A DNA stretch of 64,000 nucleotides, taken from assembly GCA_963693365.1 (NCBI GenBank), contig CAVNZM010000013.1, forward strand, positions 5,890,001 through 5,954,000, given 5' to 3'. Below, piece after piece: positions 25,674-41,086 of this stretch. How positions within the stretch are numbered: position 1 is the stretch's first letter; every line of letters begins with the position of its first letter. Under the pieces are notes generated by a model, which did not search any database, was not told the DNA's origin, and saw nothing but the letters and a program-made list of their open reading frames with translations. The translations under genes were made by a program, and so were the position numbers. The stretch comes from Amoebidium appalachense (taxonomy: Eukaryota; Ichthyosporea).

Positions 25674-27141
25674 TGTGTGTGTGTCCATGCGGAGGGGAGG
25701 GGAAGGGTGGGGGGAGGGGGGGTGGGGGGAGGGGGGGGGGGGAGAGGGGGGAATGCAGTATACAATGTACACAATGACATGTGAATAGGTGCCGTGACAG
25801 AAAACACGTTGCAGACCATGAACTGACAGCACCGACCACAGACTGACATAGGTGGAGTCAAGCTTTCCACGCACCCCCCCCCCCCCCCCCCCCTCCCTCT
25901 CCCCCATCCTCTACCCCCCCCCCCCCCCCCAAGGAAAAGACCCAGAGTGGGGCCAGATCAAGGTAGTGGTCTCTGTAAATGTGAACCCAAACAACGCATG
26001 CCAAGCATATTCTCCTGGAATAAAAGGAGACAAGGGGGGCCACTTCTCCAGGCAACCTTGCATCTCCCATGTATATCTCCATCTCGATCTTCTCCTAGGC
26101 ACACACCCCTCCCCCCCCCCCCCCCCCCCCCCCCCCGGGCCGCCAAAAAAAAAATTATCCCAAAGAAACATCCCCTCCTCTCTCTCTCTCTCTCTCTCTC
26201 CCCCCCCCCCCCCTCTCCCTCTCCAGCCCCCCCCCCCCCCCCCCCCCCTCTCTCTCTCTCTCTCTCCCCCCCCCCCCCCCCCCCCCCGGTTGCCCATCAC
26301 CACCCCCACCCCCACCCCCACCCCCACCCCACCCCCATCACCCCCCTATAGTGCCCCTGCTCCACTATACCCCTCCGTCCTCCTCCCTCCCCCCTCTCCC
26401 CCCCACACACACACACACACGTACCCGTGTGTTCTCTGAAGGCAGCCGCAGAGTTATCCTCCACCTCCCCCACCTCCTCCTCCTCCCCCTCCATCTCCAT
26501 ATCACCCATGTCCTCTCCCTCCCCCTCCCCTGCAGGGTCGTCTGGGTCGTAGACGAGCTCGTAGTTGACCTGATGCACGTGCAGGTCACGTGGTTACTAT
26601 ATATGGAAATGTGTACGTATGTCATTGCTATTACAAATAAATAATTTGTGTGTGCGTGTTCATTGCTATTATAAATAAACAGTTTGCGAGAACACGTCCA
26701 TTGCCTATATATAGAGTGCCTCACATCCCACACACCAACATGATTTGGCCATTCCCACCATCCACCCCGTATCTTGATGTATGTAAATGCACACACCATC
26801 ATCAGCACTCTACCTTTGTTCCATCCCTATCCATTAGAAAGGCCACTCCCAACCCTACCCCACCCTGACCCCTCGTCCCCTTCCCCACCTCTCTCTCACG
26901 TTTAACGTGTCACCACACACCCTAGCCTCTGCTTACAACACACACACACACACTTGTTGCCATAGCATGTGAAATTCCCCATACCTTCCCGTATAGTTCC
27001 TGTACCCCCCCCCCCCCCCCCCCCCATCTCCTCCCCCTCCTCATCACCCATCCCCCCGCACTCCGCCTACCTCCGCGCCTCTCCCCCCCCCCCTCCCTCC
27101 CCCACACACACATACACACACACATATACACACAGACACAC

Positions 27142-27174
<33 letters not shown>

Positions 27175-27252
27175 GATACCCACCCACGCACATTCACACT
27201 TAAGCCAGCCAACCCTCGAAAAACCTAATCCATTATCTGCCTGTAAACATCC

Positions 27253-27283
<31 letters not shown>

Positions 27284-28558
27284 ACTCACCCACCCACCCA
27301 CACACACACACGATAGGTCACCCAAGGCGAGAACCATCCGGCGACTATTAGCCCAGCAAATGCCGTCAAGTGCTTCTATTCATCCCTGATCATCCAAAAC
27401 GAACCCCCTTCTCTGCCCCCCCCCCCCCCCCCCCCCCTCCTCTCCCTCCCCCCCCCAAAAAAAACACACAAACACACACACCCACATGCACAAACACACA
27501 CGCAGAAACACACCACCACCACCACATATCCCCAAAATGCACCTATAAGGACACAGAACCAGAGCAGCGCAGAGAAGTAAGCAATGGAGTGAGCAAGAGA
27601 GAACCCCTACACCCACCCCATATAGTACGCCCATCTTCACGCGCCCGCACCTCCTTCCCCACTTGCCCTCCCACTGGCCTCCCCACACACACAGACACGT
27701 AGACAACCAATCCACACACCCCACACACCTGCTCGTCGTCTTCCATATCATCATCCATGTCCATTTCGCCCTCTGCAATCCCATCACTTCAATCAGCCAA
27801 CCTGCTTTGCTTCAAAAAAAACTCAGATTCCATCACACATCTCAAACCGTTCCATCTTTACATATAGTTTGCTTTAACCACGAACCCACGTGCTTCTGTG
27901 TCTGTGAAATAATGGACATGCACTCATCAATTGTATGAACACAAGTATGAACACAAGCAAACCCATGTGCCCCTGAGTTCAGAGGTGGGCATTTTAACTA
28001 TATCATGTGACGTGCACCTGTGCTCATTCGTTGGTGCTATGGACCCACCTGCCATATTTGGGGTGTTGTCGTCGAGAATCTCCACATATTCCACCTGCCC
28101 CTCCAAGCCCTTGAGCAGCCCCTCCTCCTGTCTGCTTGGCTCTGCCCCACACAATGTCAATCTCGGTACCCAAACACCATGCTCACCACCCTCCTCTCGC
28201 CCTCCCCATGCCCCGTAGCTTCCTGCCTAGCGCAACGATACCCCCCAATCCGCCCTCCCGCCCATCCTATGCCCCTTTTCCCACCACCTCCCAACCCAAC
28301 CACTGTCACCACCTGTTCTACACCATCACTCACCCCAACCTACCAATCACCTGCCCCTTGATTACCCAGTCTACAAGCAGTTGCTCTACTTTTCGAGAAA
28401 TGCTTTATAGTAACACTTCAAACACCGACAACGCGCAAAAGTTGCACCCCTTCCCTCCAACCCGGCCCGTTTTCCATCACCACTCCCCATCCACCCCACA
28501 TCTCACCGCACACCCTGTCAGATCCGGATACCCGGATACCCAAGCACGTACCAGACAT
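18038..28558 (-). CDS. AAMP: AAMP-like WD40 repeat protein (at least 12 exons)
   Basis: Exons (minus): 28558-28552 (ATG TCT G), 28141-28049, 27772-27729, 26569-26425, 25329-25209, 24429-24287, 23369-23222, 22427-22341, 21678-21560, [one not found], 20065-19972, 19262-19108, 18104-18038 (stop). Phases agree except at the missing exon. The N-terminus is acidic (runs of Asp, Glu and Met), followed by WD repeats: [84 protein letters not shown]. The acidic N-terminus plus this exact repeat order and the LRH.C.H....V..L.W block match angio-associated migratory cell protein (AAMP), a cytosolic WD40 protein of about 430 residues. An extra G at 25266-25277 shifts the frame. A segment between the 21560 and 20065 exons (family equivalent about 40 residues) is unplaced. 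Confidence 0.9.
18104..18168. repeat. (GT)n abutting the last AAMP exon
   Basis: On the sense strand a (CA)n run ends in CACAG, forming the splice acceptor of the terminal AAMP exon. Confidence 0.95.
18268..18555 (+). repeat. Two copies of a poly-G-headed dispersed repeat
   Basis: Each copy follows a poly-G run (18238-18268 and 18376-18402). Each carries GTACGAAGTAC (18290-18300, 18420-18430) and, 60-100 bp on, GCATAAT/GCGTCATAAGCAGAGCCC. Related copies occur at about 4336, 4679, 12796, 13689, 20569, 24552 and 25400. Confidence 0.75.
18958..19096. repeat. (TG)n microsatellite
   Basis: About 74 bp of pure TG, then imperfect TG to about 19096, in an AAMP intron next to the donor at 19107. Confidence 0.97.
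20283..20369. repeat. (GT)n microsatellite
   Basis: About 87 bp of uninterrupted GT in an AAMP intron, followed by T- and G-runs and then a dispersed-repeat copy. Confidence 0.97.
20569..20712 (+). repeat. Dispersed poly-G-headed repeat, longest clear copy
   Basis: After a G run it reads TTGAATGCG, then GTACGAAGTACAC (from 20587), a middle part ending ATGCATAATAAGCAGAGCCC, CATCCTCAGGGGGGG, and CGTCATCCACAGTACCCGAG. The CATCCACAGTAC end recurs in the copy at 13689-13815. Confidence 0.75.
21700..22030. repeat. Degenerate minisatellite in AAMP intron
   Basis: Repeated blocks of CACTGCTTGCACCCATTCAA followed by AACACTGTGTGCACA, 30-45 bp long and about ten copies, with variable deletions. It lies directly upstream (sense strand) of the exon starting at 21678. 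Confidence 0.85.
23757..23809. repeat. Long poly-G tract
   Basis: About 52 bp of G in an AAMP intron, followed by AC-rich and (CCCA)n repeats to 24160. Confidence 0.95.
25587..25668. repeat. (GA)n microsatellite
   Basis: About 80 bp of uninterrupted GA in an AAMP intron. Confidence 0.97.
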
Positions 28559-28850
28559 TCCTGCGTTAATTTCTGCGTAGGGAGCAATCTTGGCTGTTGA
28601 AATGGGCTGTCAGATGCGCCAAGGTGAAGTCGTCACCGAACCACACAGTAGAAAAAAGAGCCCAGAAAAAGATGCCACAAAACAAAGCGAAGTGAGTCCA
28701 CACCAGCTTGCTGAACAGTCCAACTGAAGTTGCAACTGGTGTCTCCGGCAAGGTCACATGTACACGGATGATGACGTAATCTCGTGCCTTCAGACCAATC
28801 AATTGCGCTATAGATCATGACCTTCCTGTTTGCGCCATCATGACGTCACC
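28559..28850 (-). promoter_or_regulatory. AAMP upstream region with CRE and CCAAT sites
   Basis: TGACGTCA occurs at 28841-28848, a near-CRE TGACGTAA at about 28772, and CCAAT near 28794, all within 300 bp upstream of the AAMP ATG at 28558. A 78-codon open frame (28802-28566) lies between them and the start. It is probably 5' UTR and could act as an upstream ORF. Confidence 0.5.
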
Positions 28851-28851
28851 G

Positions 28852-28853
28852 GA

Positions 28854-28899
<46 letters not shown>

Positions 28900-29815
28900 A
28901 CCCACCCACCCGCAGCCCACCACCCATCCCACATACACATGCTTCATCCCCAAGGGGCTACAGGGGTGGTTGCCTCCCCTCCCCCCCCCTCTTCCCCCCT
29001 GCCAGCACGTGATCGTGATGGCCAAACATCATGTCTTGACTCCTTGACGTCGACAGAAATGAATGTGCGGGTGCACAATGTCATGTTGGCCTTGCCAAGT
29101 TTCGGGAGTGTGCGTGTGTGTACTATTGTGGCACAGGATCTGCGGGTGGATACGACGCTGTACATGAGTGCCAGTCTTGCCCGTATCTGTTTAGCCTACA
29201 ATTTGATACACAGGTGAGACTTCGGATGCCCAGCGTGTACATGTGCCGGTTGCCCATGTATAAATCATAGGCTGATCAGGTACGCAACGCCGTGATCTGC
29301 ATGTACATGTGCAGGTGTGCATCCATCGTTTGTGCACCTTGTACCGTGATGCGTTTTTGTGGTACGTATGTACACACGTGTGCGTAGGAATGTAGGGAAC
29401 TATGTGCGAAAGTATGCCATCAGCACGTGTGCGCGCTCAGGCCACGTGTGCCATGCATGCCATTGCCAATGGGGAGACTGGAGATGGATAATGCCTTATC
29501 CTAGACCCTGGGAGTGGGGGCCCGGGAAGGGGGGAGGGGGGGGGGGGGGGGGGTAGTGTGTACGTACTAGCCTGCGTTTCAGGTGATCAAAGACTCCTAA
29601 GCAGCTTCAATGTTTACGTTTTGGGAATGTAAACTGCAGCCCAATCATAGCCACCGACCTCTGAGACTCAAATGATCATGCATATGATATCGGGGTTTAC
29701 GCTGTTTACTCGAGACAAAGAGAGACCAGTCTCAGGTATGGAGGGTTTTTGCTCAAAATATCCCCTCAGCGGTATGTCATGATCAAGTACATAGATGTCG
29801 GGTGATATCGATGAT

Positions 29816-29859
<44 letters not shown>

Positions 29860-30117
29860 GTAAAGTTGCAGACTTTCACAGGTATACATGATGGTGTAAG
29901 CGATACCGTTGCTTACAGCGTTGCTAGTACGTTTCCCGTTGCTTGCAGCCTTACTGGCGCCGTTGCTTTACCGTTGGGGTGTGTCCAATGATGACAGTAA
30001 TGGTGAGTGCAATGCCGTTGGTTGGACTCAGGGTGTAGGCAACCCATGTCATGTGAAAGCAACGGTGTCACTTCCACCATTAATGGAGTAATTGATGGTA
30101 GCACTAGCAGCATTACT

Positions 30118-30205
<88 letters not shown>

Positions 30206-31044
30206 GTGCACCCACACTCCCACACACAAATTTTACAGGCAAAATAATAGCACTTGCTTTATGATCGATTTGTATCATTTCCTGCAATAATTATAATTAT
30301 CAATATCCCCGGTCCCCTAGACCTGTATATGTTTTGTCGATGACTGACTTTCTAACATTTTTCATGTGTCATGAAGTGGCGTTTGTGAACCAAATGTGCA
30401 CATGTTCAATGGCCGAGGTCATAATGACTTTGCATTTGCGGCCATAATTTATTGAAATAGTATAAAACTTGTGCTGAAAAGCACATCTGCCGGCAGCAAC
30501 AAAGCACGGCTAACAGCAATGTCTTTTGCTAATTAATCAGACATAATTGGAATCAAGAGCTATTAATAGCCGAGTGTGACCCAGGCCCACACTGAGAACT
30601 CAAATAAGATCTACCTCCGGCAGCTATAGTGTATTTTTTGGCAAAACATCCCTGTGAATTCCTCTACATTTTAACCCCCCCCCCACACACACACCCTGTC
30701 CTTCCCCTCCCAAATCCTCCGCAAGGAAACATGATGCCCAACCCCCCCCCCCCCCCCCCCCCCCCCCCCAAATAGGAACTCCCCCCTCCGCCCGCGTGCT
30801 ACGTACGCAATGGGGGTTCTAAAAAAAGATTCAAAAGAAACTTGAAACTAAAGAAATATTTGGTCTACCCAAGCACAGAGTTCAAAATGACAATTAGGAC
30901 ACTGGTCCCACCACAAACAACCCTTCCCTGCCAGAAAATGTGCTAATGGTACGTGATTGTGTGGATAGCCGGGCGCCAGTGTTTGTGTGTATGCACAGCC
31001 GTGTGCAATGCATGTCTACACTGTGTGTGTGTTGGGCGAGGGGG

Positions 31045-31089
<45 letters not shown>

Positions 31090-31341
31090 TGTGTGTGTGT
31101 GGGTGCGCACCCGCGCACGTCTGAGACTCTACCGTGACAGTGTGATTGCGGATGTGCACATGCACGTGTGGGTTAGGAAACGTGTGCAGATGTGAATGTG
31201 CACCGCCCACCGTGGGTGGTGTGCTTGCGGCTCAGGCAACCATGGGGATACCTGCTGGTGTGTGTGTGTTTGTGGGGGGGGGGGGGGGGGGGGGGGGGGG
31301 GGAGGGGAGAAAGAGAATTTACACCCACACTGCACCTAGAA
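28852..31341. other. Intergenic region, no firm gene
   Basis: Contents: a C47 tract (28853-28899); one weak plus-strand exon candidate (29059-29213, see separate entry); poly-G at 29817-29857; degenerate CGTTGCTTACA-type repeats (29890-30120); an (AC)n run (30152-30202); then AT-rich DNA (30240-30660) in which I see nothing. Poly-G tracts recur near 31045-31085 and 31274-31302. Confidence 0.5.
29059..29213 (+). CDS. Possible first exon of an unidentified plus-strand gene
   Basis: The frame opens at ATG 29059 (CGACAGAAATGA context) and runs 51 codons to an AG|GTGAGA donor at about 29213. The peptide (MNVRVHNVMLALPSF..., ending LAYNLIH) matches no family I know. It diverges from AAMP, sharing the CRE at 28841. 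No second exon could be found, so this may be chance. Confidence 0.2.
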
Positions 31342-35295
<3,954 letters not shown>

Positions 35296-36529
35296 TCTCG
35301 CCCTGAATTATACAGCTATGGACCTGGTACTGAGGTAGGAACAGCGCGGCTCCAGCACCATCGACGAAGAGTTCTCTTGAACGTTCGATTACGTAATTGC
35401 TTTCGCGTTAGTCTAGGGGTCGATGAGCAATGAGTTTAGGTGGAAAGCAAAGCTCATGAGTAAATACTGTTAGAGCAAACAGCATTGCTATTTACAATAA
35501 AAATTATGCTATTAATTATTATATAGAAATTATTTTTTGAAGAACAAACCATTTGCCACAGCCAGCTGCCTAAGACATAATCACGCATCCCGATCATGAT
35601 CATGGATCACGCGCGCATGCGCATGATGTCAGAAACCGTGAAATCAATGGTACAGCCTTGCTGTTCTTCTATTTAGATGTAATTACGGCCCGTACAAAAT
35701 AGTAAAACAGACCCCAAAAAGAGAAAGAGAGAGAAGAAGCTCCAGGCCCCTAAAGATCATCACCCATAAAAAAAAATTGCAAAAAAGCCAATAACATTAC
35801 AACTTCGAAAGCACCGCCAGGAGGACCAATCACAAGCTAGCAGCCAGTGCCCGACTCCTTTGATTGGCTGACGTTTGTGGCCTGTGTGAAAGCAACGACC
35901 AGTACCATCCGCAAAGCCCCCCTCCGCCTAAACCCTGTCTTGTATTGTTAACCGCACTACAAGTTGGAATATATATAAATAACGGATATAATTAAAAAAT
36001 ACTCTAACGGTTTTGTGAGATTTCAGTTGAATAATTTAGATGTTATAGGTAAATCTGTAGCCGGTTGCGATCTGCAGCCGGCTATAATTTTTACATCCCA
36101 TGGTAATTTCAAGCTTGCGTAAAGAGCCCCAGGCCGTTTGTTCGCGCCTGTTTGAGAAAAGTCCGTTGTTTTTGCGACACACGGTCAGTTTGTTTTGGCG
36201 GGCGTTCTTAGCACATGTGGTTGACATTTTAGTGTTTATGTTAGAGGCTGCATGCATATTTGCAAACCAACAAAATGGCGCACATAACACACATGCACCA
36301 CGCCATACTAGTTTGTGGAGAGCAACGTATACCAGCTGCGGTTGGCCATAGGCTCTACCGGTGCTGAAGGCTGCACTATAAAAAGGTCCGTACAAGACGT
36401 AGTTATTCCACCCGGTCACAAAGGCTACTGTGTGACAAGGGTGTCCACGACTTTTCTTCTTGCAGCTACCCTCTGTCCTGTGTAGCGTTAGTGTGTCTTT
36501 TCCCAGCCGTCTAGACGTTGACCATCAAA
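35296..36529. promoter_or_regulatory. Divergent intergenic region with TATA and CCAAT sites
   Basis: AT-rich centre (35450-35560, 35950-36030). TTACGTAA lies near 35391, about 95 bp upstream of the C2H2 gene ATG. CCAAT (about 35826) and ATTGG (about 35862) pairs are present. A TATAAAA box at about 36378 lies 150 bp before the ATG at 36530, with a plausible start site near 36410. No coding exon was recognised. Confidence 0.5.
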
Positions 36530-37551
36530 ATGAGCACGTTCCAGAAGATCGTCCGTGAGGTGAGGGTTTCTTTTTTACACCGTGCCAAGGGTATGCAGAA
36601 ACTTAAAGATACGGTCATTCGGTTGCATAGGCCGCTGTAAACCCTACCTAGATTTTACGTTTTGTGTTTTGTCAGTCATCTCCCTTGCATGTACACGGTT
36701 GCCCCCCCTTCCCCCCTTTAATTTTTTGGTGTGTTTTGTTCACTTTGGAGGAAGTGTTGTGATGGAAGCGAATGGGTCCGTCATTCAGAAAGCCAATAGT
36801 GTGACACACCCGTTGACTGCAGGAGAACAACGCCTTGGCAGAGCGCATTGCCGAGATGGTCCAGGCTGCCGTTCAGACTGCTCTCTCAGCTCAGCTGCAG
36901 CAAGCTCCAGCTCCAGCACCAAAGATCCCTGCTAATGGCAAGACAAAGATCGAACTTCCTACGGTGAGTGGCTGGATGAGTCCTTTTATCATTGTACCAG
37001 TCTCTGAGCTATAAATACAAGAGGGGTTACTGTCCCCCCCCCCCCCTCCCCCACTTTTGAATGGAAATTCCTACTTTTATGACATGTTAAAAAATAGCCG
37101 TTCTGCTGCTGCTGTGCTCTATGGTCGCTGCTCCTCCGTGTTTGGGGTGCCTTGTGAATGGTAGCTATGCCATAAGTAAAAGCTTTGGCGTGCCTTCGAT
37201 AGTGATGGAGACCGGTGAGCTTTGGTGTGTCTTTGAGTAGCCTGTTTTTCCGCGCTTTCCCTCTTTTAAAAACAGAGAGCTAACGCATCTATTTCTCAGG
37301 GCACCGTTAGCAACGCCGTAAGAGCGCATCTTCAGGACATGGATCAGAATGTTCTCGACTTCACCTGGGGCAAGATGGACAAGGCAGGCAAGGGTGTGTT
37401 TGTCGCTGCTGTGCGCAAGGGGCACATGTGTTATACGTGTTTCTTAACACGGGTTTGGGATTGTGGTGCTGGTGTATCTGTATCATACAGTGGTGCTAGT
37501 GTGTATTTATTGAAGTGCATACGTGCACAGTTGTACGGGTCTCTTCCGTGA
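36530..37551 (+). CDS. Unidentified three-exon gene with helical N-terminus
   Basis: Exons: 36530-36559 (MSTFQKIVRE, GTGAGG donor), 36823-36963 (GTGAGT donor), 37300-37551 (stop). Phases are all zero, giving 140 residues. Residues 11-35 (ENNALAERIAEMVQAAVQTA...) look like an amphipathic helix or short coiled coil, followed by a Pro/Ala linker (QQAPAPAPKIP) and a segment LDFTWGKMDKAGKGVF. I recognise no family. The last ~45 residues (after VRKG, including CYTCFL) may be intron read-through if another donor is used (for example after GGCAAGG), so the 3' end is uncertain. A TATA box lies about 150 bp upstream of the ATG. Confidence 0.5.
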
Positions 37552-38315
37552 ATAAAACAAAAACGAAGTATGAAGTGTCTATCTAAAGTGAGCAGAACCC
37601 AGACGATGGGTGGGTGGGTGAAAAGCGGTCCGGGGGGGGGGGGGGGGGGGGGGGGACCGGGTCACCCCCACTCCTGCACTTGCACTTGCACGTTGGTTCC
37701 TCCATTACTTTCACCGGCCACTGTGCAGTGAAGGGTGTGTTTTATTGCGTTGCTGTCGGTGTAGCCGCTGCCGGTGATTACACACTTGAATGGACGTTAC
37801 TTACACGTGGCTTGCTGCAGTGATTGCTTGTTACTTACAACGTTGCTCACCCATTGGAAATGTATATTGTGGGTGTACAATCAACGTGTTGCTTAACAAT
37901 CAAATGCGTTGCTTACACATTACCTTGCCCCGTTGATACAACGTTTACTGCGCTACTTGCACGTTTGATTACACGTATTGTCATCAACAGTGATTGCACC
38001 GTTGGTTACACGTTGCTGGGTCGCTGGCCAAACCAACGGCATTGCTCACACCGTTGTAAAGTCCGTTGATTGTACCAGTGCCCTAAGGGAAGAAGCAACG
38101 GTCGAATCAAATGAGAAAGTAACGGTTGCTTACACCACCATGTATACCTGTGTTTGCAGACTGCTTTGGGTCAAGTTGTGATCTCGAGCATACCTTTCGT
38201 GGGGTACTGCTTCCTTTATTTTTTCTTTTATAATAGAAGGGTCTGGAACTAGTAGCAACAAGTGTAAAGAAGAACCACGTATAAAACCTTTTGTACTTAC
38301 TTTCCTCATTAACTA
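37552..38315. repeat. Non-coding stretch with degenerate CGTTG repeats
   Basis: From about 37700 to 38120 the motifs CGTTGCTTACA, CGTTGGTTACA and ACGTTGCTCAC recur at irregular 15-40 bp intervals. The same motifs appear at 29890-30120. A G25 run lies at 37632-37655. No gene is seen. Confidence 0.55.
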
Positions 38316-38744
38316 CAGTATGCGTCCGCGCGTAACATACTCCGCGCACAACATAACGTCGACGCCGATTTTCAAAAATCTTAACATACTGACCTCGGTC
38401 ATTTTTCGGGATTATGTTAGCGCACCAGGGGGTCCTATACATAGTAGGACGAATTATCGGTTTTATCTGGTCAGTTTAGACCCCCTATCTTTAGTATTTC
38501 GATCTCTTTCCCAGACAAAACAGTGGTTCGCCGTGATTTTAACGACCGCCCAAAGCTCGGCAGGGCCAATGATAGGCGGCGGCCGCACATCGCATGGTAT
38601 GCAAAGAAGGACTCATGTGGCCGACTATGTCGATAAACGAGCAGAAACATACGAAGGCCCCAACTAGTTCGAAGCAGTCTTGTATAGCTAGTTTTTACAT
38701 CCTAGTCATATAGGCAGGTTGAATGCATATTAAACCCACCGATC

Positions 38745-39110
38745 ATGACCAAGCCAGTAGTCCAGGTGCAGGCAGCTGCACTTGGGGCGTTGAATAGTGC
38801 ACTGCACACAGTAAATGAGGCCACAGACAAGTTTCAGGAAACTACCCAAGAAGCCCAAGCAATCATTTCTGAGGGTTTTGTAAACGCAAACAACACAATC
38901 AACAACGCAACCACACGTGCAATTGCACAAGCCGAAACGGCAAAAGCACAATTGCGCTCGCACATGGAGAGTTTAGAGAGCCGCAGAGCCCCCACACGCG
39001 CGGAATCGCTGAGTCTTTTCCGTGTGAGTTACGGTAATGGTTTGGAGCTTGATGAAACCCTGAATACGGATTCGTATGAGGCGAAGGGGGAGGGGTTGCC
39101 TCTTACTCGT
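38745..39110 (+). CDS. Helical/coiled-coil protein, first exon inside the TIR element
   Basis: ATG 38745 (GATCATGACC) opens 122 codons ending at a CGT|GTAAGT donor (39111). The peptide starts MTKPVVQVQAAALGAL and has a heptad-like helix (about residues 10-85, rich in Ala, Glu, Gln, Asn) with no Cys. Read on without splicing it enters (GT)n code, so an intron is likely; the following exon was not found. I recognise no family and it is not a transposase. Possibly cargo of the surrounding element, or a host gene exon into which the element's ends were placed. Confidence 0.45.
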
Positions 39111-39194
39111 GTAAGTGTGTGGTGCCAAATTCGTGGTGTGAGAGTAAGGTGTGAGGGAGCAGAAAGACTAGTACGTCCTTGTTTGTATGAGTTG

Positions 39195-39232
<38 letters not shown>

Positions 39233-39410
39233 CTTTTTTGGTTTGGTCCCCTTGAAAAAATTTAGTATGTTTTTATTATTATTTGAATCAATTACTTATT
39301 GATTTCCTCTATATTTACTTATTTAGCGGGTTGGGGAGGAGGGGAGGGGGGGTGGGGGGGGGGGGACTTGATGTACTAAATGCTAGACTTTCAAGTATTG
39401 ATTTAGATTT

Positions 39411-39412
<2 letters not shown>

Positions 39413-39475
<63 letters not shown>

Positions 39476-39490
39476 CACACACACACACAC
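39413..39490. repeat. (AC)n microsatellite
   Basis: About 60 bp of AC followed by a short imperfect extension and long T runs to 39575, inside the TIR element. Confidence 0.97.
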
Positions 39491-39894
39491 AGGCTTTCAC
39501 GCTTTCAGCTTCTTTTTTTTTTTTTCAAAGTTTTTTTTTTTTTTTTTTTTCCCGAATTTCCCCCTTTTTTTTTTTTCACCATCTCAAAAAGGAACTAGTA
39601 TAAGTATTCTTTGTTTATTCATTCATTTGATCAATTTATTATTTGTTTACTACTATATTTATGTCATTTAGCGGTTTGCGGATTCCCCGCCCGATGGAGA
39701 GGCCCAGTGTGGCCTCATGGGCGGGCGGGAGGGCGGGCGGGTGGGCGGGGGGGGGGGGGAGGGGGGGGGGGGGGGGGGGGGGGGGTAACATAATCGAGAC
39801 GGGCTCTGGGAGCCTATTTTTAGATACTAATTAAAATTTAACATAACGACCTCGACCCTTGTCGGGGCGGTATGTTATGCGTGGACGCATACTG

Positions 39895-40151
39895 TAGCCA
39901 GAAAATTGAAGAAAAGTCGTAAACATTGTCTTAGAAGTAGGACGGGTGGCAACAGGGACAGTGTGGCTATTTAGTAAGGTTTTCTCGATAAAAGTGCCCT
40001 AAGTTGGACCTTAGGTAGGTTGCCTCAGAATTAAGATCTGGTGGTCGGGTTTTTTGCATGCGTTAGCCTATATCTCTAGCTAGCAGCACATAGTGGTCTT
40101 AGCCGCTCCAGAAACACACAACGAAAGTTATTTTTTTAGTTTAATTAAAAT
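39895..40151. other. Spacer between TIR element and LINE
   Basis: About 250 bp of ordinary-composition DNA; it probably includes the 3' tail of the LINE copy at 40152 (sense strand minus). No gene is seen. Confidence 0.5.
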
Positions 40152-41082
40152 TTAGCGGAAAAAAATCACGTGTTTTTTTAGAAGGTCGCCAACTTCGATG
40201 GCCACCCGACGGTCGATCACCCGTTTGATATGCCCCATTCGTCCACCTTCGAATCCCAAATACTTGTATTCGATTGGGCGAGGGAGGGGACTGCCGAAAA
40301 ATACAAACGTCGTCCCAGGTTGGGATGGATTTGATAAAAGGGCACACTTTTTAACGTTAACCTTCATATCATTACGCTGGCACCAGTGTTCAACCACACG
40401 TATATATTGCCGAAATTCGATAGGATCGGATGACATAAGCACAATATCGTCGGCGAAAAAGAGGGCGGGTGGGGCCTTGGAAGCCAACCCCCCGTCAATT
40501 TGTGCAGCAGAAAGGGCGTCAGCCAAATCGTCAATATACAGGACCTGGTTGAAAAGAAGTGGGCTTAGCAGGGACCCCTGTATATACTCCGCGCGTGCGG
40601 GTAAATCCCGGGGACAGCCGCCCATTAACCACCGCCCGTCCGCGCGTAAACGTAAACATAGCTTCCAATAGCCGACCCATTTGGGATGGGACACCGCGGG
40701 TGGCCAACTTGGCCCACAAGCGACGGAGGTCGACCGTGTCGTACGCATTCTTGAAGTCGATAAAGACGAGGTGCTCGGTATCACCTTGGGTTGCGTTGTG
40801 TAGTGTGAGAATTTGAGCGTAACATGAGTGACGATTCCGAAATGCCGCCTGAAGTGGGCTCAGCTGGGAAGCTTGCTTAAGGGTGGGATTACGAGAAAAG
40901 GCCTGTGAAAGGCCACTTTCGAACAATCGGCGAAAGACGGACGTAAGCTTATTAAGTGTGATGATAGGGCGAAATTCGTGAATGGGACCCCGTGCAACCG
41001 TTTTCTTGATGGGAAATTTAAACACTATGGTGTCCAGCCACTCCGTGGGCACTTTACTGACATCAGAATACCAGCTAAACAA
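40152..41082 (-). mobile_element. Non-LTR retrotransposon reverse transcriptase, copy C (broken)
   Basis: On the minus strand the first frame (41082-40531) carries RPIITLNKLTSVFRR, SPLQAAFRNRHSCYAQI and FIDFKNAYDTVDLRRLW. The second frame (to 40152) carries GSLLSPLLFN, IDDLADAL, the catalytic FADD box and the YKYLGF motif. These are RT fingers/palm motifs of LINE ORF2. A single-base excess near 40575-40590 separates the frames. No endonuclease domain is present, so the copy is 5'-truncated. It abuts copy A. Confidence 0.88.
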
Positions 41083-41086
41083 TTCG

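Larger units (their letters stand above)
38316..39894. mobile_element. Tc1/mariner-like element, 1.58 kb, with terminal inverted repeats
   Basis: The left end TA|CAGTATGCGTCCGCGCGTAA(CATAC) is matched by the inverted right end, ...GTATGTTATGCGTGGACGCATACTG|TA, with 23 of 25 identical positions. Both ends are flanked by TA, the target duplicated by Tc1/mariner/pogo elements, and CAGT is a common start in that superfamily. No transposase is visible inside, so the element is non-autonomous or has captured sequence. It holds the ORF at 38745 and several poly-T/(AC)n tracts. Confidence 0.7.
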
